Under the pieces are notes generated by a model. The model saw only the letters and a list, made by a program, of their open reading frames with translations, was not told the origin of the DNA and did not search any database. Source: Centipeda felix (GTDB lineage: Bacteria > Bacillota > Negativicutes > Selenomonadales > Selenomonadaceae). Taken from it: DNA of 64,000 bases. Both the position numbers and the translations under genes were made by a program. Below, one piece after another: positions 63,942-64,000 of this stretch; within the stretch, counting starts at the first letter, position 1; each line of letters opens with the position of its first letter. The DNA lies in contig NZ_LT891959.1 of assembly GCF_900186465.1 (NCBI RefSeq), forward strand, positions 1-64,000, in the 5' to 3' direction.

Positions 63942-64000
63942 TTGAAAAAGAAAAGTTCTGGTCGGCGACCGTCTAAATCTGTTTCTGCAAAACGTGGAAA
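63942..64000 (+). CDS. start of a further protein gene, basic N-terminus (cut by window edge)
   Basis: TTG at 63942 follows GGGGGGA and opens a frame of 19 codons reading MKKKSSGRRPSKSVSAKRGK-like, strongly basic. A basic cytoplasmic tail of this kind is seen at the start of FtsK/SpoIIIE DNA translocases, which often follow pnp clusters. The visible part is too short to name the protein, so FtsK is only a guess. Confidence 0.5.
   Translation, partial: MKKKSSGRRPSKSVSAKRG

Noticed and set aside
1-64000. tRNA, rRNA, CRISPR array, prophage, toxin-antitoxin or defence system
   Set aside because: Reading through the gaps, no tRNA T-loop, no regularly spaced direct repeats and no recognised defence or phage gene was seen; nearly every gap under 300 bp is accounted for by promoters, terminators or the repeat.

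Overview
The window is a dense, mostly plus-strand stretch of bacterial chromosome with moderately high G+C, about 60 protein genes and short gaps. The gene content points to a low-copy Firmicute of the Negativicutes type, most likely Selenomonas or a close relative. The clues are the gene order rpsB-tsf-pyrH-frr-uppS-cdsA-rseP-ispG-proS, a split transketolase, RNase J, SMC-ScpA-ScpB, MutS2, QueH, a SpoIID-like protein and frequent TTG/GTG starts behind strong Shine-Dalgarno sites. The genus is an inference from family memory, not from a search. No rRNA, tRNA, CRISPR array, prophage or defence island was seen.

Layout. 1-103 is the 5' end of an IS30-type transposase (minus strand), followed by sepF. 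1.1-13.3 kb is the translation, lipid and isoprenoid block: rpsB, tsf, pyrH, frr, a small unknown gene, uppS, cdsA, rseP, ispG, proS, a radical-SAM DUF512 gene, der and plsY. 13.4-15.7 kb is hom-thrB. 15.9-24 kb is a complete arginine block, argCJBD then argFGH, closed by a strong terminator. 24-30 kb holds rnj, the split transketolase, a HAD phosphatase and, on the minus strand, fba. 30-42 kb is smc-ftsY-nudix-S2P-scpA-scpB-U32-mutS2, largely chromosome maintenance. 42-51.6 kb holds a class A penicillin-binding protein, tyrS, yebC, ruvC-ruvA-ruvB, queH, a SpoIID-like gene and queA. 51.6-53.3 kb carries a minus-strand membrane-anchored SGNH hydrolase. 53.3-64 kb holds a CobA-type adenosyltransferase, ilvD, trmL-murB-ribF-rpsO-pnp, a second CobA-type gene, ahcY, an MTA/SAH deaminase and the first codons of a further gene.

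How the genes work together. Several co-transcribed sets are obvious from ATGA or TAATG overlaps (pyrH-frr-ORF, ispG-proS, der-plsY, hom-thrB, argG-argH, scpA-scpB, trmL-murB, pnp-cobA). Arginine synthesis is complete from N-acetylglutamyl phosphate, with ArgJ expected to recycle the acetyl group. The last set, cobA-ahcY-deaminase, looks like corrinoid activation plus S-adenosylhomocysteine recycling.

The least explained signal is a repeat of about 160 bp present as two full copies (15652-15812 and 42198-42361) and one exact solo end (28857-28871). It has 15-nt terminal inverted repeats and internal hairpins whose base pairs are kept between copies despite base changes. The second copy lies in the leader of the penicillin-binding protein gene and carries a run of 13 C. 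The other points worth checking are the absence of dxr between cdsA and rseP, the long leader of rnj, the unknown 77-residue gene after frr, and the SGNH hydrolase. Most of the window is otherwise ordinary housekeeping sequence.
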